Below are positions 8,407-16,955 of a stretch of 64,000 nt of DNA, one piece after another. Each line of letters starts with the position of its first letter. The stretch's first letter is position 1. Below the pieces are notes generated by a model. The model saw nothing but the letters and a program-made list of their open reading frames with translations. It was not told where the DNA came from and did no database searches. The DNA is taken from assembly GCA_965284435.1 (NCBI GenBank), contig OZ260083.1, positions 1,488,001-1,552,000 on the forward strand, written 5' to 3'. The stretch comes from CAIYZT01 sp947461435 (GTDB taxonomy: Bacteria > Pseudomonadota > Alphaproteobacteria > Rhodobacterales > Rhodobacteraceae). The position numbers and the translations under genes were made by a program.

Positions 8407-8802
8407 CTAGATCAGGGCCGCCACGATCATCGTCAGGGTTGCAACAAAGCCGATGCCCCAGATGACCGAACGCCACGGGGCCCAGCCAAAGGCATAGGCG
8501 GGAATGTAGACAAGGCGGGCGGCAAGGTAGGTATAGGCGGCATATTGGGTGGTTTGCGTCGACTGATTGCCCAAGGTCACAACCAAAACAGCGATGGTGA
8601 ACAGGATCAGCGCCTCGTTATGGTTGTTCAGGGCCCGTTGCAGGCGGCCTGTGGTTCTGGACAGGGCGCGCGGCGGGGGCACATCGCGCGGCGAGGTGGT
8701 GTATTTTGGGGTTAGTTCGAGGTTCGCCGGGGTGGCGAACAGGACGAACTGGACCGCCTGCAGCAGGGCGGCGAGGGCGAGGGCAGTGAGTTCGGGGGTC
8801 AT
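8407..8802 (-). CDS. MAPEG family membrane protein
   Basis: The 131-aa protein has four hydrophobic segments and the MAPEG pattern, with 'RALSRTTGRLQRALNNHNEAL' after the first membrane helix matching the conserved R..N..E..p loop. The family covers membrane-associated eicosanoid/glutathione-metabolising enzymes, but bacterial members are mostly uncharacterised. It lies between an exported protein gene and lpdA in the same direction. This is a common passenger position in rhodobacterial odh operons, as far as I recall. Confidence 0.85.
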   Translation of the reverse strand: MTPELTALALAALLQAVQFVLFATPANLELTPKYTTSPRDVPPPRALSRTTGRLQRALNNHNEALILFTIAVLVVTLGNQSTQTTQYAAYTYLAARLVYIPAYAFGWAPWRSVIWGIGFVATLTMIVAALI

Positions 8803-8847
8803 AGTCTCTCCATCTGGTCGGTCACGAAATCACACTTTTTTGTCGGC

Positions 8848-9252
8848 TTACTGCTTCCACTGAACGTCTTTTATCAATCGCACTTCAACGCGGGCATTTT
8901 CATCCGAAACATCGCCAAATCGCAGCATCGCTTGACTGCTCGCTGTTGCGTGATGCGATTTTAGAATGGGAAGAGCTGCTGCGAACATGGCCTCGGCGTC
9001 AGGCCCATACATGTAAATCAAAGCCTCACTTCCATCGACTGCAATTTCATTTCCATCGACAAAACCGACTGAATGCTGCTGAAAAACCAGTGTCAGTTCA
9101 TCTTCAATTGCAAAAATTTCCTTGGGAGTGACTGCAACGTCGCGAGTCGTAACAATTAGCGCTTGCTCTACTTTCACAGCCTGCGCAGTTAAGGGCATGC
9201 CCACTGTGGCAACCGACCCTATCAGAAACAATTTTTTCACCAGCTTCCACAT
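8848..9252 (-). CDS. Hypothetical exported protein, AT-richer than its neighbours
   Basis: About 134 aa. The ATG at 9252 gives a clean signal peptide (MWKLVKKLFLIGSVATVG followed by an AQA cleavage site); a TTG four codons upstream is the alternative. The mature part is a small alpha/beta protein with no motif I recognise. Its codons use many A/T third positions, unlike the surrounding odh genes, which suggests acquisition or weak selection. It lies between sucB and the MAPEG gene, separated from sucB by a hairpin. Function unknown. Confidence 0.6.
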   Translation of the reverse strand: MWKLVKKLFLIGSVATVGMPLTAQAVKVEQALIVTTRDVAVTPKEIFAIEDELTLVFQQHSVGFVDGNEIAVDGSEALIYMYGPDAEAMFAAALPILKSHHATASSQAMLRFGDVSDENARVEVRLIKDVQWKQ

Positions 9253-9323
9253 ATGCGCTTTCAACTTTGATTGGCGAGAGTTGTTGAACTCCCTATGCAG
9301 GTGCCCGCTTACGTTTGTAAGAC

Positions 9324-9360
9324 TAACCCCAACCTATAAGTTGCCCTGTAGGTCGGGGTT
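9324..9360 (-). terminator. Hairpin just downstream of sucB
   Basis: AACCCCGACCTA pairs with TAGGTTGGGGTT (one G-U pair) around a 12-nt loop on the minus strand, starting about 16 bases after the sucB stop. There is no long U-tract, so it may be an attenuator or mRNA-end stabiliser that lowers expression of the genes toward lpdA. Confidence 0.5.
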
Positions 9361-9375
9361 GCGCCCGGAGTTAAG

Positions 9376-10575
9376 TTAGAGATCCATCAACAACCGGCGC
9401 GGATCCTCCAGCGCCTCTTTCACCCGCACAAGGAACGTCACGGCCCCTTTGCCGTCGACGACGCGGTGATCATAGGACAGCGCCAGATACATCATCGGGC
9501 GGATGACGATTTGGCCTGCGACGACGACGGGGCGGTCTTGAATTTTGTGCATGCCCAAGATCCCCGATTGCGGCGGGTTCAAGATGGGCGAGGACATCAG
9601 CGAGCCATAAACGCCGCCGTTGGAAATGGTGAACGACCCGCCCTGCATTTCGGCCATCGACAGCTTGCCATCGCGGGCGCGCAGGCCGAGTTCGCTGATC
9701 TTCTTTTCGATCGCGGCAAAGCCCATCTGGTCGGCGTCGCGCAGGACCGGGACCACCAGACCCGACGGGGTGCCCACGGCCACACCCATGTGAACATAGT
9801 TCTTGTACACCACGTCCTGCCCGTCAATCTCGGCGTTCACCTCGGGGATTTCCTTCAGGGCATGGGTACAGGCCTTGACGAAAAACGACATGAAACCCAG
9901 CTTTACGCCGTGCTTCTTTTCAAAGATGTCTTTGTACTCGTTGCGCAATCCCATGATGCCGGACATGTCCACCTCGTTATAGGTGGTCAGCATGGCGGCG
10001 GTGTTCTGGGCGTCTTTCAGGCGTCGGGCGATGGTGGCGCGCAGGCGCGTCATCTTCACACGCTCTTCGCGGGCGGCGTCATCGGCGGGCACGGGGGCAC
10101 GCGGGATCGCCGCCAAGGCCGGGGCCGCGGCCAGAGGGGCGGCGGCGGCGCTGCGGGCGACATCCTCTTTCATGATGCGCCCATCACGGCCGGTGCCTTG
10201 CACCTGATCGGCGCTTAAGCCGGCTTCGGCCATGGCTTTCTTTGCGGCGGGGGCGTTTTCGATGTCTTTTGCCGCTGGGGCGGGCGCTGCGGGCTTGGGC
10301 GTTTCGGCCTTGGCGGCAGGGGCCGGGGCAGCCCCGGCCGCGCCTTCGGTGACGATGGCCAACCGCGCTTTGGCATCGACCGTTGTGCCTTCGGGCGCCA
10401 GAATTTCGGCCAGAACGCCCGAGACCGGGCTTGGCACTTCGACCGAGACCTTATCCGTCTCCAACTCGCACAGCATTTCGTCTTGCTTCACCACATCGCC
10501 AACCTTTTTGAACCAGGTGGAAACGGTGGCTTCGGATACGCTTTCGCCCAAGGCGGGCACCATGACGTCAGACAT
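9376..10575 (-). CDS. sucB: 2-oxoglutarate dehydrogenase E2, dihydrolipoyllysine succinyltransferase
   Basis: This 399-aa protein has the normal E2 order. A single lipoyl domain comes first (residues about 2-76; lipoylated lysine in 'ELETDKVSVEVPSP'), then an Ala/Pro linker, then a peripheral subunit-binding domain (about 105-145; 'VQGTGRDGRIMKEDV'), then the catalytic domain with the acyltransferase motif 'DHRVVDGKGAV'. It transfers succinyl groups to CoA in the TCA cycle. It lies 21 bases after sucA, consistent with one transcript. Confidence 0.97.
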   Translation of the reverse strand: MSDVMVPALGESVSEATVSTWFKKVGDVVKQDEMLCELETDKVSVEVPSPVSGVLAEILAPEGTTVDAKARLAIVTEGAAGAAPAPAAKAETPKPAAPAPAAKDIENAPAAKKAMAEAGLSADQVQGTGRDGRIMKEDVARSAAAAPLAAAPALAAIPRAPVPADDAAREERVKMTRLRATIARRLKDAQNTAAMLTTYNEVDMSGIMGLRNEYKDIFEKKHGVKLGFMSFFVKACTHALKEIPEVNAEIDGQDVVYKNYVHMGVAVGTPSGLVVPVLRDADQMGFAAIEKKISELGLRARDGKLSMAEMQGGSFTISNGGVYGSLMSSPILNPPQSGILGMHKIQDRPVVVAGQIVIRPMMYLALSYDHRVVDGKGAVTFLVRVKEALEDPRRLLMDL

Positions 10576-10596
10576 GTTCTTCTCCTATCTCCGGGC

Positions 10597-13548
10597 TTAG
10601 CCCAGAGCCTCTTTGACGAGGGTTTCCTGTTCAAATTTGTGACGGCTGGCCAGACCGGTGGCCGGCGAGGCGGAGGCTGAGCGCCCGGCATAGCGGAAGC
10701 GGGTTTTCTTGGCGCCCATCCCGGTTAGGATTTGCTCCAACTCCGGCTCTACAAAGGTCCAGGCGCCCTGGTTCTTGGGCTCTTCCTGACACCAGACCCA
10801 TTCGGCATTCTTGAACCGCGACAACTCGGCGGTCAAAGGCACGGTGGGCATCGGATAGATCTGTTCCAGACGCATCAGATAGGTGTCATCCTGTCCGCGC
10901 GCGTCGCGTTCGGCCAGAAGATCGTAATAGACCTTGCCCGAGCACAGCACGACCCGGCTGATCTTGTCGTCGGGTTTCAGCGTCAGATCGGAATAGCCCT
11001 TTTCCGCATCATCCCAAAGAACGCGGTGGAAGGTGGACCCATCCAGAAACGATGCCGCATCCGATACGGCCATGGGATGGCGCAGCAATGATTTCGGCGT
11101 CATCAGGATCAAGGGCTTGCGATAATCGCGGTGCAACTGGCGGCGCAGGATGTGGAAGTAGTTGGACGGCGTGGTGCAATTGGCCACGATCCAGTTGTCA
11201 TGCGCGGAAAGTTGCAAGAAACGCTCCAGCCGGGCGCTGGAATGTTCCGGGCCCTGACCTTCGAAGCCATGCGGCAAAAGGCAGACCAGACCGGACATCC
11301 GCAGCCATTTGGATTCGCCCGAATTCACGAACTGGTCGAACATGATCTGCGCGCCATTCGCGAAATCGCCGAACTGCGCTTCCCACAGGGTCAACGTGTT
11401 CGGCTCTGACAGCGAATAGCCGTATTCAAAGCCCAAGACGGCATATTCTGACAGCATGGAATCGATCACTTCGTACCGGGCTTGGCCGGGACGGATGTGG
11501 TTCAGCGGATAATAACGTTCTTCGGTGGTTTGATCGACCAGACCCGAATGGCGCTGCGAGAAGGTGCCGCGTGTGCAATCCTGCCCCGACAGACGCACTG
11601 GGAATCCTTCGACTTGCAGCGAGCCAAAGGCCATGGCTTCGGCGGTGGCCCAGTCAAAGCCCTTGCCGGTTTCGAACATTTTGGCCTTGGATTCCAGCAA
11701 ACGGACGACCGTTTTGTGTAAATCGAACCCTTCGGGGGCCCGGCTAAGGGCGGTGCCGATTTCGGCGAGGGTTTCAGGCTTGATCCAGGTTTCGCCGCGC
11801 TGGTAATTGTCCAGATCCTTGGTGGTCAGCGATTTCCAGCGGCCATCCAGCCAATCCGCCCGGTTGGGTTTGTATTCCTTGCCCGCCTCGAATTCGGCAT
11901 TCAGTTTTGACTGAAACGCCGCCTTCATGTCTTCGATCTCTCCTTCAGGGATCAGACCGTCTTTGACGAGCCGTTCGGTATAAAGCTGCAAGGTGGTCTT
12001 TTGCTTGCGGATCCGGGTGTACATCGCCGGATTGGTAAACATCGGCTCGTCGCCTTCGTTGTGACCAAAGCGGCGATAGCAGAAGATGTCCAGAACCACA
12101 TCCTTGTGGAATTTCTGGCGGTATTCCGTGGCCACTTTGGCGGCGTGTACGACAGCCTCTGGGTCGTCGCCGTTGACGTGAAAGATCGGCGCTTCGACCA
12201 TCAGGGCGATGTCGGTGGGATAGGGCGAGGAGCGCGAATAGGACGGCGCCGTGGTAAACCCGATCTGGTTGTTCACCACGATATGAATGGTGCCGCCCGT
12301 GCGATGGCCCTTCAGGCCCGACAGACCGAAACATTCCGCCACAACGCCCTGTCCGGCAAAGGCGGCATCCCCGTGCAGCAAGATCGGCAGCACCTTGACG
12401 CGTTCTGTGTCGCCCAACTGGTCTTGCTTGGCGCGAACCTTGCCAATGACGACGGGGTTCACCGCCTCAAGGTGGCTGGGGTTGGCGGTCAATGACAAGT
12501 GAACGGTATTGCCGTCAAAGGTGCGGTCTGACGAGGCGCCAAGGTGATATTTCACATCGCCCGACCCGCCCACGTCTTCGGGTTTGAAACTGCCGCCCTG
12601 AAATTCGTTGAAGATCGCGCGGTAGGGTTTTTGCATCACATTGGCCAGAATGTTCAGGCGGCCGCGGTGGGGCATTCCGATGACGATATCCTGCACGCCA
12701 TGCGCGCCGCCGACCTTGATGATCGCCTCCATCGCGGGAATAAGCGCCTCGCCTCCGTCAAGGCCGAAACGCTTGGTGCCGGTGTATTTCACATGCAAGA
12801 ACTTCTCATAGCCTTCGGCTTCGACCAGTTTGTTCAAGATGGCGCGGCGGCCTTCGCGCGTGAACTGGATTTCCTTGCCATAGCCTTCGATCCGCTCTTT
12901 CAGCCAGGCCGCCTGCTCGGGGTCGGAAATATGCATGTATTGCAGCGCGAAGGTGCCGCAATAGGTGCGCTTTACGATCTCGACGATCTGCCGCATCGAG
13001 GCGTGGACAAGCCCCAGAACATTGTCGATGAAGATCGGGCGGTCCATGTCGGCTTCGGTAAAGCCATAGGACGCCGGATCAAGCTCGGGGTGGTTTCCGC
13101 GCTCGACAATGCCCAAAGGATCAAGATCTGCGGCCAGATGGCCCCGGATCCGGTAGGCGCGGATCAGCATGATCGCACGAATGGAATCAAGAACCGCGCG
13201 CTGGATCTGGTCTTCGGTCAGGGCCACGCCCTTTTCGGCGGCCTTCTCGACGATCTTTTTGCCCGCGCCTTTTGCTTCGGCCGGAACGCCCCATTCGCCG
13301 GTCATGGCGGCCGTCAGGTCATCGACGGGGCTTTGCGGCCAGTCATTGCGCGCCCAGGACGGGCCTGCGGCCTGCTTGCGGGCCTCGGCCTCGCTGTCGC
13401 CCAAAGAGCGGAAAAAATCCGCCCATTGCGCATCGACCGATGCGGGATCGGCCGCATAGCGCGCGGCCAACTGATCGACATAATCGGCGTTGGCCCCGTT
13501 CAGGAACGATGAGGCGTGGAATTGAGAATTGGGCGATTGTTCGGTCAT
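10597..13548 (-). CDS. sucA: 2-oxoglutarate dehydrogenase E1 component
   Basis: The 983-aa thiamine-diphosphate enzyme decarboxylates 2-oxoglutarate and passes the succinyl group to SucB. The N-terminus has the E1o leader (FLNGANADYVDQLAARY). The ThDP-binding region ('GDAAFAGQGVVAECFGLSGL' and 'NNQIGFTT') and the C-terminal 'EEPKNQGAW' motif are standard. I chose the ATG at 13548 (MTEQSPNSQFHA), preceded by GGGAGAGACC. The start overlaps the upstream lipoprotein stop by four bases. Confidence 0.97.
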   Translation of the reverse strand: MTEQSPNSQFHASSFLNGANADYVDQLAARYAADPASVDAQWADFFRSLGDSEAEARKQAAGPSWARNDWPQSPVDDLTAAMTGEWGVPAEAKGAGKKIVEKAAEKGVALTEDQIQRAVLDSIRAIMLIRAYRIRGHLAADLDPLGIVERGNHPELDPASYGFTEADMDRPIFIDNVLGLVHASMRQIVEIVKRTYCGTFALQYMHISDPEQAAWLKERIEGYGKEIQFTREGRRAILNKLVEAEGYEKFLHVKYTGTKRFGLDGGEALIPAMEAIIKVGGAHGVQDIVIGMPHRGRLNILANVMQKPYRAIFNEFQGGSFKPEDVGGSGDVKYHLGASSDRTFDGNTVHLSLTANPSHLEAVNPVVIGKVRAKQDQLGDTERVKVLPILLHGDAAFAGQGVVAECFGLSGLKGHRTGGTIHIVVNNQIGFTTAPSYSRSSPYPTDIALMVEAPIFHVNGDDPEAVVHAAKVATEYRQKFHKDVVLDIFCYRRFGHNEGDEPMFTNPAMYTRIRKQKTTLQLYTERLVKDGLIPEGEIEDMKAAFQSKLNAEFEAGKEYKPNRADWLDGRWKSLTTKDLDNYQRGETWIKPETLAEIGTALSRAPEGFDLHKTVVRLLESKAKMFETGKGFDWATAEAMAFGSLQVEGFPVRLSGQDCTRGTFSQRHSGLVDQTTEERYYPLNHIRPGQARYEVIDSMLSEYAVLGFEYGYSLSEPNTLTLWEAQFGDFANGAQIMFDQFVNSGESKWLRMSGLVCLLPHGFEGQGPEHSSARLERFLQLSAHDNWIVANCTTPSNYFHILRRQLHRDYRKPLILMTPKSLLRHPMAVSDAASFLDGSTFHRVLWDDAEKGYSDLTLKPDDKISRVVLCSGKVYYDLLAERDARGQDDTYLMRLEQIYPMPTVPLTAELSRFKNAEWVWCQEEPKNQGAWTFVEPELEQILTGMGAKKTRFRYAGRSASASPATGLASRHKFEQETLVKEALG

Positions 13549-13928
13549 TGGGTCTCTCCCGTCAGTGGGGCAGAACATTCAGTGATCAGGACTTTGGAGG
13601 AGGGATCCTCAATAAAGTCTGAAGGGGGGTCCGTGATGCGAGAAGAAACGACGGCTGCGTCATCGCTGGCGCAAAGGATGGTCGGCGCGGCGGCCAATTG
13701 GGCGGCTGACACGGCGCCAACCGTGAATTGAACCGCCTCGGTATAGGTTCCATCGTCGTTCTTCTTGGATGAGGTCATCACCACGGCGGCCTGCGGCATG
13801 CCGTAAGCGGCCAGATAATCTTCGTTCGTCATCTCCACCAGGCAGCTGCAATCTTCCGGTGCGCTGGCACCGCTTGGCACACAGGCCGAATACAGCAAGG
13901 CAAGGATGAGGGCGAAGGGCGCTTTCAT
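13545..13928 (-). CDS. Small putative lipoprotein between sucD and sucA
   Basis: A 127-aa protein with a type II signal peptide: MKAPFALILALLYSAC puts the lipobox cysteine at residue 16. The mature part contains three more cysteines and 'DYLAAYGMPQAAVVMTSSKK'. I do not recognise a family. It starts six bases from the sucD stop and overlaps the sucA start (ATGA), so it is translationally embedded in the suc operon. A role tied to the TCA cycle is not evident; the position may just be tolerated. Confidence 0.6.
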   Translation of the reverse strand: MKAPFALILALLYSACVPSGASAPEDCSCLVEMTNEDYLAAYGMPQAAVVMTSSKKNDDGTYTEAVQFTVGAVSAAQLAAAPTILCASDDAAVVSSRITDPPSDFIEDPSSKVLITECSAPLTGETQ

Positions 13929-13934
13929 CACAGT

Positions 13935-14819
13935 TTATCCCTTGATGGCCTGCAGGACGGCCTGACCCAGATGGGCCGGGCTTTCGGCCACGATGATTCC
14001 GGCGCGCTTCATCGCCTCGATCTTCGATTCCGCGTCGCCCTTGCCACCAGCCACGATGGCCCCCGCATGGCCCATCCGGCGGCCTGTTGGCGCGGTGCGC
14101 CCGGCGATGAAGCCTGCCGTCGGCTTCCAGCGGCCGCGCTTTTTCTCATCGGCCAGAAACTGGGCGGCATCCTCTTCGGCGGCGCCGCCGATTTCGCCGA
14201 TCATGATGATGGAATGGGTGTCCGGGTCGGCCAGAAACATCTCAAGCACGTCAATATGTTCGGTGCCCTTGATCGGATCGCCGCCAATGCCGACGGCTGT
14301 CGATTGTCCCAGCCCAAGATCAGAGGTTTGTTTGACCGCTTCGTAGGTGAGTGTCCCTGAGCGGGAGACAACACCCACCGAACCGGCCCGGTGAATATGG
14401 CCCGGCATGATGCCGATCTTGCAGGCGTCCGGGGTGATGACACCGGGGCAATTTGGCCCGATCAGCCGCGATTTTGAATTTTCCAAAGCGCGTTTGACCT
14501 TCATCATGTCCAAAACCGGAATCCCTTCGGTGATGCACACGATCAGTTCCATTTCGGCATCGATCGCCTCAAGGATACTGTCGGCGGCAAAGGGCGGCGG
14601 CACATAGATGACCGAGGCGTTGGCTTGGGTCATGGCCTTGGCTTCGTGGACCGAGTTGAACACGGGCAGGTCAAGATGAACCTCGCCGCCCTTGCCGGGG
14701 GTCACGCCGCCCACCATTTTGGTGCCGTAGGCGATGGCCTGTTCGGAATGGAACGTGCCTTGGCTGCCGGTGAAGCCTTGGCAGATGACGCGAGTGGTCT
14801 TGTTCACAAGTACGGCCAT
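13935..14819 (-). CDS. sucD: Succinyl-CoA synthetase subunit alpha
   Basis: This 294-aa protein makes ATP or GTP from succinyl-CoA together with SucC. The CoA-binding N-terminus 'CQGFTGSQGTFHSEQAIAYG', the middle 'GPNCPGVITP', and the phosphohistidine loop 'RMGHAGAIVAGGKG' are all present. It is separated from sucC by about 2.6 kb holding an exported protein, two sulfotransferases and a small ORF, whereas the two subunit genes are usually adjacent. Confidence 0.97.
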   Translation of the reverse strand: MAVLVNKTTRVICQGFTGSQGTFHSEQAIAYGTKMVGGVTPGKGGEVHLDLPVFNSVHEAKAMTQANASVIYVPPPFAADSILEAIDAEMELIVCITEGIPVLDMMKVKRALENSKSRLIGPNCPGVITPDACKIGIMPGHIHRAGSVGVVSRSGTLTYEAVKQTSDLGLGQSTAVGIGGDPIKGTEHIDVLEMFLADPDTHSIIMIGEIGGAAEEDAAQFLADEKKRGRWKPTAGFIAGRTAPTGRRMGHAGAIVAGGKGDAESKIEAMKRAGIIVAESPAHLGQAVLQAIKG

Positions 14820-14827
14820 GATAGCTC

Positions 14828-15091
14828 CTATCTTTCAAGTCCGCCGCGGCAAATGCCGGGCGCAATTTGGGGTGTGCGTGCTGCGCTGGGCATGTTGCGC
14901 AGCCCGGTGGCGCCCGCTTTGAACATCTTGGTCACGCCAAGGTTCGGGACGATCTGTTCTTTTTCGGGCTGTGCTTTGGCGGGCCAAGCGGTGCCCCCGG
15001 TCTGCCGACAGGGGCCGCGCGGGGCTGCGGCCGTGCCAACGCCCTGCTGGGGCGCGCAAAACCTGTCGATCTGTCGGAGGGTGAGTGTCAT
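14828..15091 (-). CDS. Small hypothetical protein (87 aa)
   Basis: The frame starts at an ATG directly after a TTTTCGGTC tandem repeat and ends nine bases before the sucD start. It reads MTLTLRQIDRFCAPQQGVG and later 'EQIVPNLGVTKMFKAGATGL', a pattern that feels conserved rather than random, but I cannot name a family. It has no signal peptide or membrane helix. Tight spacing to sucD supports co-translation. A chance frame remains possible because the ribosome site is weak. Confidence 0.42.
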   Translation of the reverse strand: MTLTLRQIDRFCAPQQGVGTAAAPRGPCRQTGGTAWPAKAQPEKEQIVPNLGVTKMFKAGATGLRNMPSAARTPQIAPGICRGGLER

Positions 15092-15157
15092 TTTCGGTCT
15101 TTTCGGTCTTTTCGGCGTTTAAGAGTGACGTCCAAGGTCTGGTTCGGTCCGGATGGT

Positions 15158-16036
15158 TCAGCTTTCACTTTTCGATTCTATGGCGCTTTCTTTGGCGCTG
15201 CGGTCGGCGGATCGGGCTTTGCCGGCCCGCGCCGGACGCGCCCGGCGCGCCGATCTTACGGTCCGCTCGGGGCCAGCCTTGCGCGATGTTCTTGCGGAAG
15301 GCGCCAGAAGCGGTGCCAGATTTTTTGGGCCTTCCTGCGCGGCATCAAAGGCCGTGTCATAGCCAAAACGATCAAAATCTGACGCGTAAAATTCTCGGAT
15401 GGCAGATTGCGCGGACGAAGACATCTCTTTCCATGCGCCCTTGGCCGCTTTCTGGTTTTCGGTCGGGATATGATCCAGCTGCTGAAGGGGCAAACCCAAA
15501 TGGGTGTAGATGGTGCGCATATCCTCGGCCAGATGTTCAAGGCGGCCCACATAATCCACGCTGTCGGGTTCGCGCAGCCAAAAAGTTTGCGGGCGGAAAA
15601 GGCGGTGTTCCTTGGCGATTTCGGGCAGGTTGGCACAAATGTCGTCAAAGCTTCGGGTCAGGAATTTTGACCGATCGCGATCAGAGTCTTCGCCAAACTT
15701 GGTCTCACGGCGCTGATCGGCCTGCGCCCGCCTGACCGCGAAGGTGTAGGCAGAATAGCAGCGCGAATAGGGGTTGCGGCAGAACGCGAAGCTGAAAAAC
15801 TGATCGTAAAGCCCGTTGTAAAGCGCCCGGCGCAATCGGTGGGATGTGATATGTTTCAACAGTTTGGCGTCTTCGCCAATTCCAAAGGCTTCCCGATTGT
15901 CGGGCAGGGTCGCCCCTTCGGAGACATGCAGATCCTGCGCCGGATCCAGATGGTCCATCAACAGAGTTTCGACGGTCGTCCCGGCGTTTTTCGGGATATG
16001 GACGAAGACGAATTTATGCGACTGGCTGACAATCAT
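15158..16036 (-). CDS. Sulfotransferase family protein (second of a tandem pair)
   Basis: This 292-aa protein begins with a sulfotransferase PAPS-binding loop, 'FVFVHIPKNAGTTVETLL', followed by 'AFCRNPYSRCYSAYTF', which matches the 3'-phosphate-binding RNPYxR..S motif. Members of the Sulfotransfer_2 group transfer sulfate from PAPS to carbohydrate or other acceptors. The last 45 residues or so are very basic and Ala/Arg/Ser-rich and look disordered, which is unusual. It overlaps the upstream sulfotransferase by four bases (ATGA). The acceptor is unknown. A glycosyltransferase gene lies beyond sucC, but no clear polysaccharide locus is present. Confidence 0.82.
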   Translation of the reverse strand: MIVSQSHKFVFVHIPKNAGTTVETLLMDHLDPAQDLHVSEGATLPDNREAFGIGEDAKLLKHITSHRLRRALYNGLYDQFFSFAFCRNPYSRCYSAYTFAVRRAQADQRRETKFGEDSDRDRSKFLTRSFDDICANLPEIAKEHRLFRPQTFWLREPDSVDYVGRLEHLAEDMRTIYTHLGLPLQQLDHIPTENQKAAKGAWKEMSSSAQSAIREFYASDFDRFGYDTAFDAAQEGPKNLAPLLAPSARTSRKAGPERTVRSARRARPARAGKARSADRSAKESAIESKSES

Positions 16037-16824
16037 GCTGGCTCCGAAGAATCGGTTTGCGAATTTTCTGTAGGGTTCCGGCCACCCTCTGGGCGCGACC
16101 CGCGCCCCCGAACGGGCATCCGACTTGGGGCGCTGTCATTGCCCATCGGATCTGTGCGATAGCCAAATCGTTCAAAATCAGCGGCGTAAAAGCGCCGGAT
16201 CGCGTCCACGCAGGGGCCTGACATGGCGCGCCATTCCTCGGGTTCGGCTTTGGAATTTCGAACCGGAATCGCGGCGACGCCAACGGCGGGCAAGCGCAGC
16301 AGATCAAAGATAAAGCCCATGTCCTCGGCCATGTTTTCCACCCGGCCGAGGTAATTCAAGCTGCCTTTCGACGGAAGCCACGACAGTTGAGGCATGAAAA
16401 GCTGGTGCAGGAAGCTGATGTTGAACAGATCGCGGCAGACGTCTTCGAAGCTCAAGGTCAGGAACTGCTGGCGAAGGGCATCGCCCTCGGCGCCCGATGC
16501 CGCGTCTCGTGCGGTTCGCGCCCGAAGAAAGCGGTAGGCCGAATAGCAGCGTGCGAAGGGATTTCGGGTCAGCGCAAAGGAAAAAGACTTTCGAAACACC
16601 TCGCGGTCCATCGCGGCGCGGATCTGGTCAGCGCTGGAGTGTTTTTCCAAGGCTTTGTGTGGATTGACCCCGGCAGAAGCGAAATTTTTTGGCAAAGTGC
16701 TGGCTTTGCTGATGTGCAGATCCCGGTTGGCATCAAGCCAAGGGTCAAAAATCGTCTCGACCGTGGTTCCGGCATTCTTGGGGATGTGCACGAATATCAT
16801 CTTGAGCGAGGGGCTGACGATCAT
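16033..16824 (-). CDS. Sulfotransferase family protein (first of a tandem pair)
   Basis: This 263-aa paralogue shares the start MIVS and the 'FVHIPKNAGTTVETIF' PAPS loop with its neighbour, and has 'ALTRNPFARCYSAYRF' for the 3'-phosphate site. The two genes probably arose by duplication. The tail of about 35 residues is Gly/Arg/Ser/Pro-rich and differs completely from the other copy. It begins downstream of a strong stem-loop in the 131-base gap that separates it from the exported-protein gene. It may therefore be transcribed from sucC or from its own signal. Confidence 0.82.
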   Translation of the reverse strand: MIVSPSLKMIFVHIPKNAGTTVETIFDPWLDANRDLHISKASTLPKNFASAGVNPHKALEKHSSADQIRAAMDREVFRKSFSFALTRNPFARCYSAYRFLRARTARDAASGAEGDALRQQFLTLSFEDVCRDLFNISFLHQLFMPQLSWLPSKGSLNYLGRVENMAEDMGFIFDLLRLPAVGVAAIPVRNSKAEPEEWRAMSGPCVDAIRRFYAADFERFGYRTDPMGNDSAPSRMPVRGRGSRPEGGRNPTENSQTDSSEPA

Positions 16825-16866
16825 CTTGATCCCCCCAACGCCTGTGGCCGGGCTGCCCGCAGGACA

Positions 16867-16909
16867 CCAAAACCCAATCCTGCCGATCGGCAGATTGAAG
16901 AGGTTTTGG
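16867..16909 (-). promoter_or_regulatory. Long stem-loop upstream of the sulfotransferase pair
   Basis: Outer arms CCAAAACC/GGTTTTGG, middle arms CAAT/ATTG and a perfect 14-bp inner palindrome CTGCCGATCGGCAG line up into one 43-nt hairpin with two small bulges. No T-run follows on either strand, so it is not a normal terminator. It could be an operator (the inner palindrome) or an mRNA structure controlling the sulfotransferase genes. Confidence 0.5.
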
Positions 16910-16955
16910 GGAACATCGGCAGGGTCACGGGATTGTCCTTCGCTTTTGGTGTGTT

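Noticed and set aside
15091..15115. TTTTCGGTC tandem repeat considered as a phase-variation tract
   Set aside because: Fewer than three units; too short to argue slippage without strain comparison.
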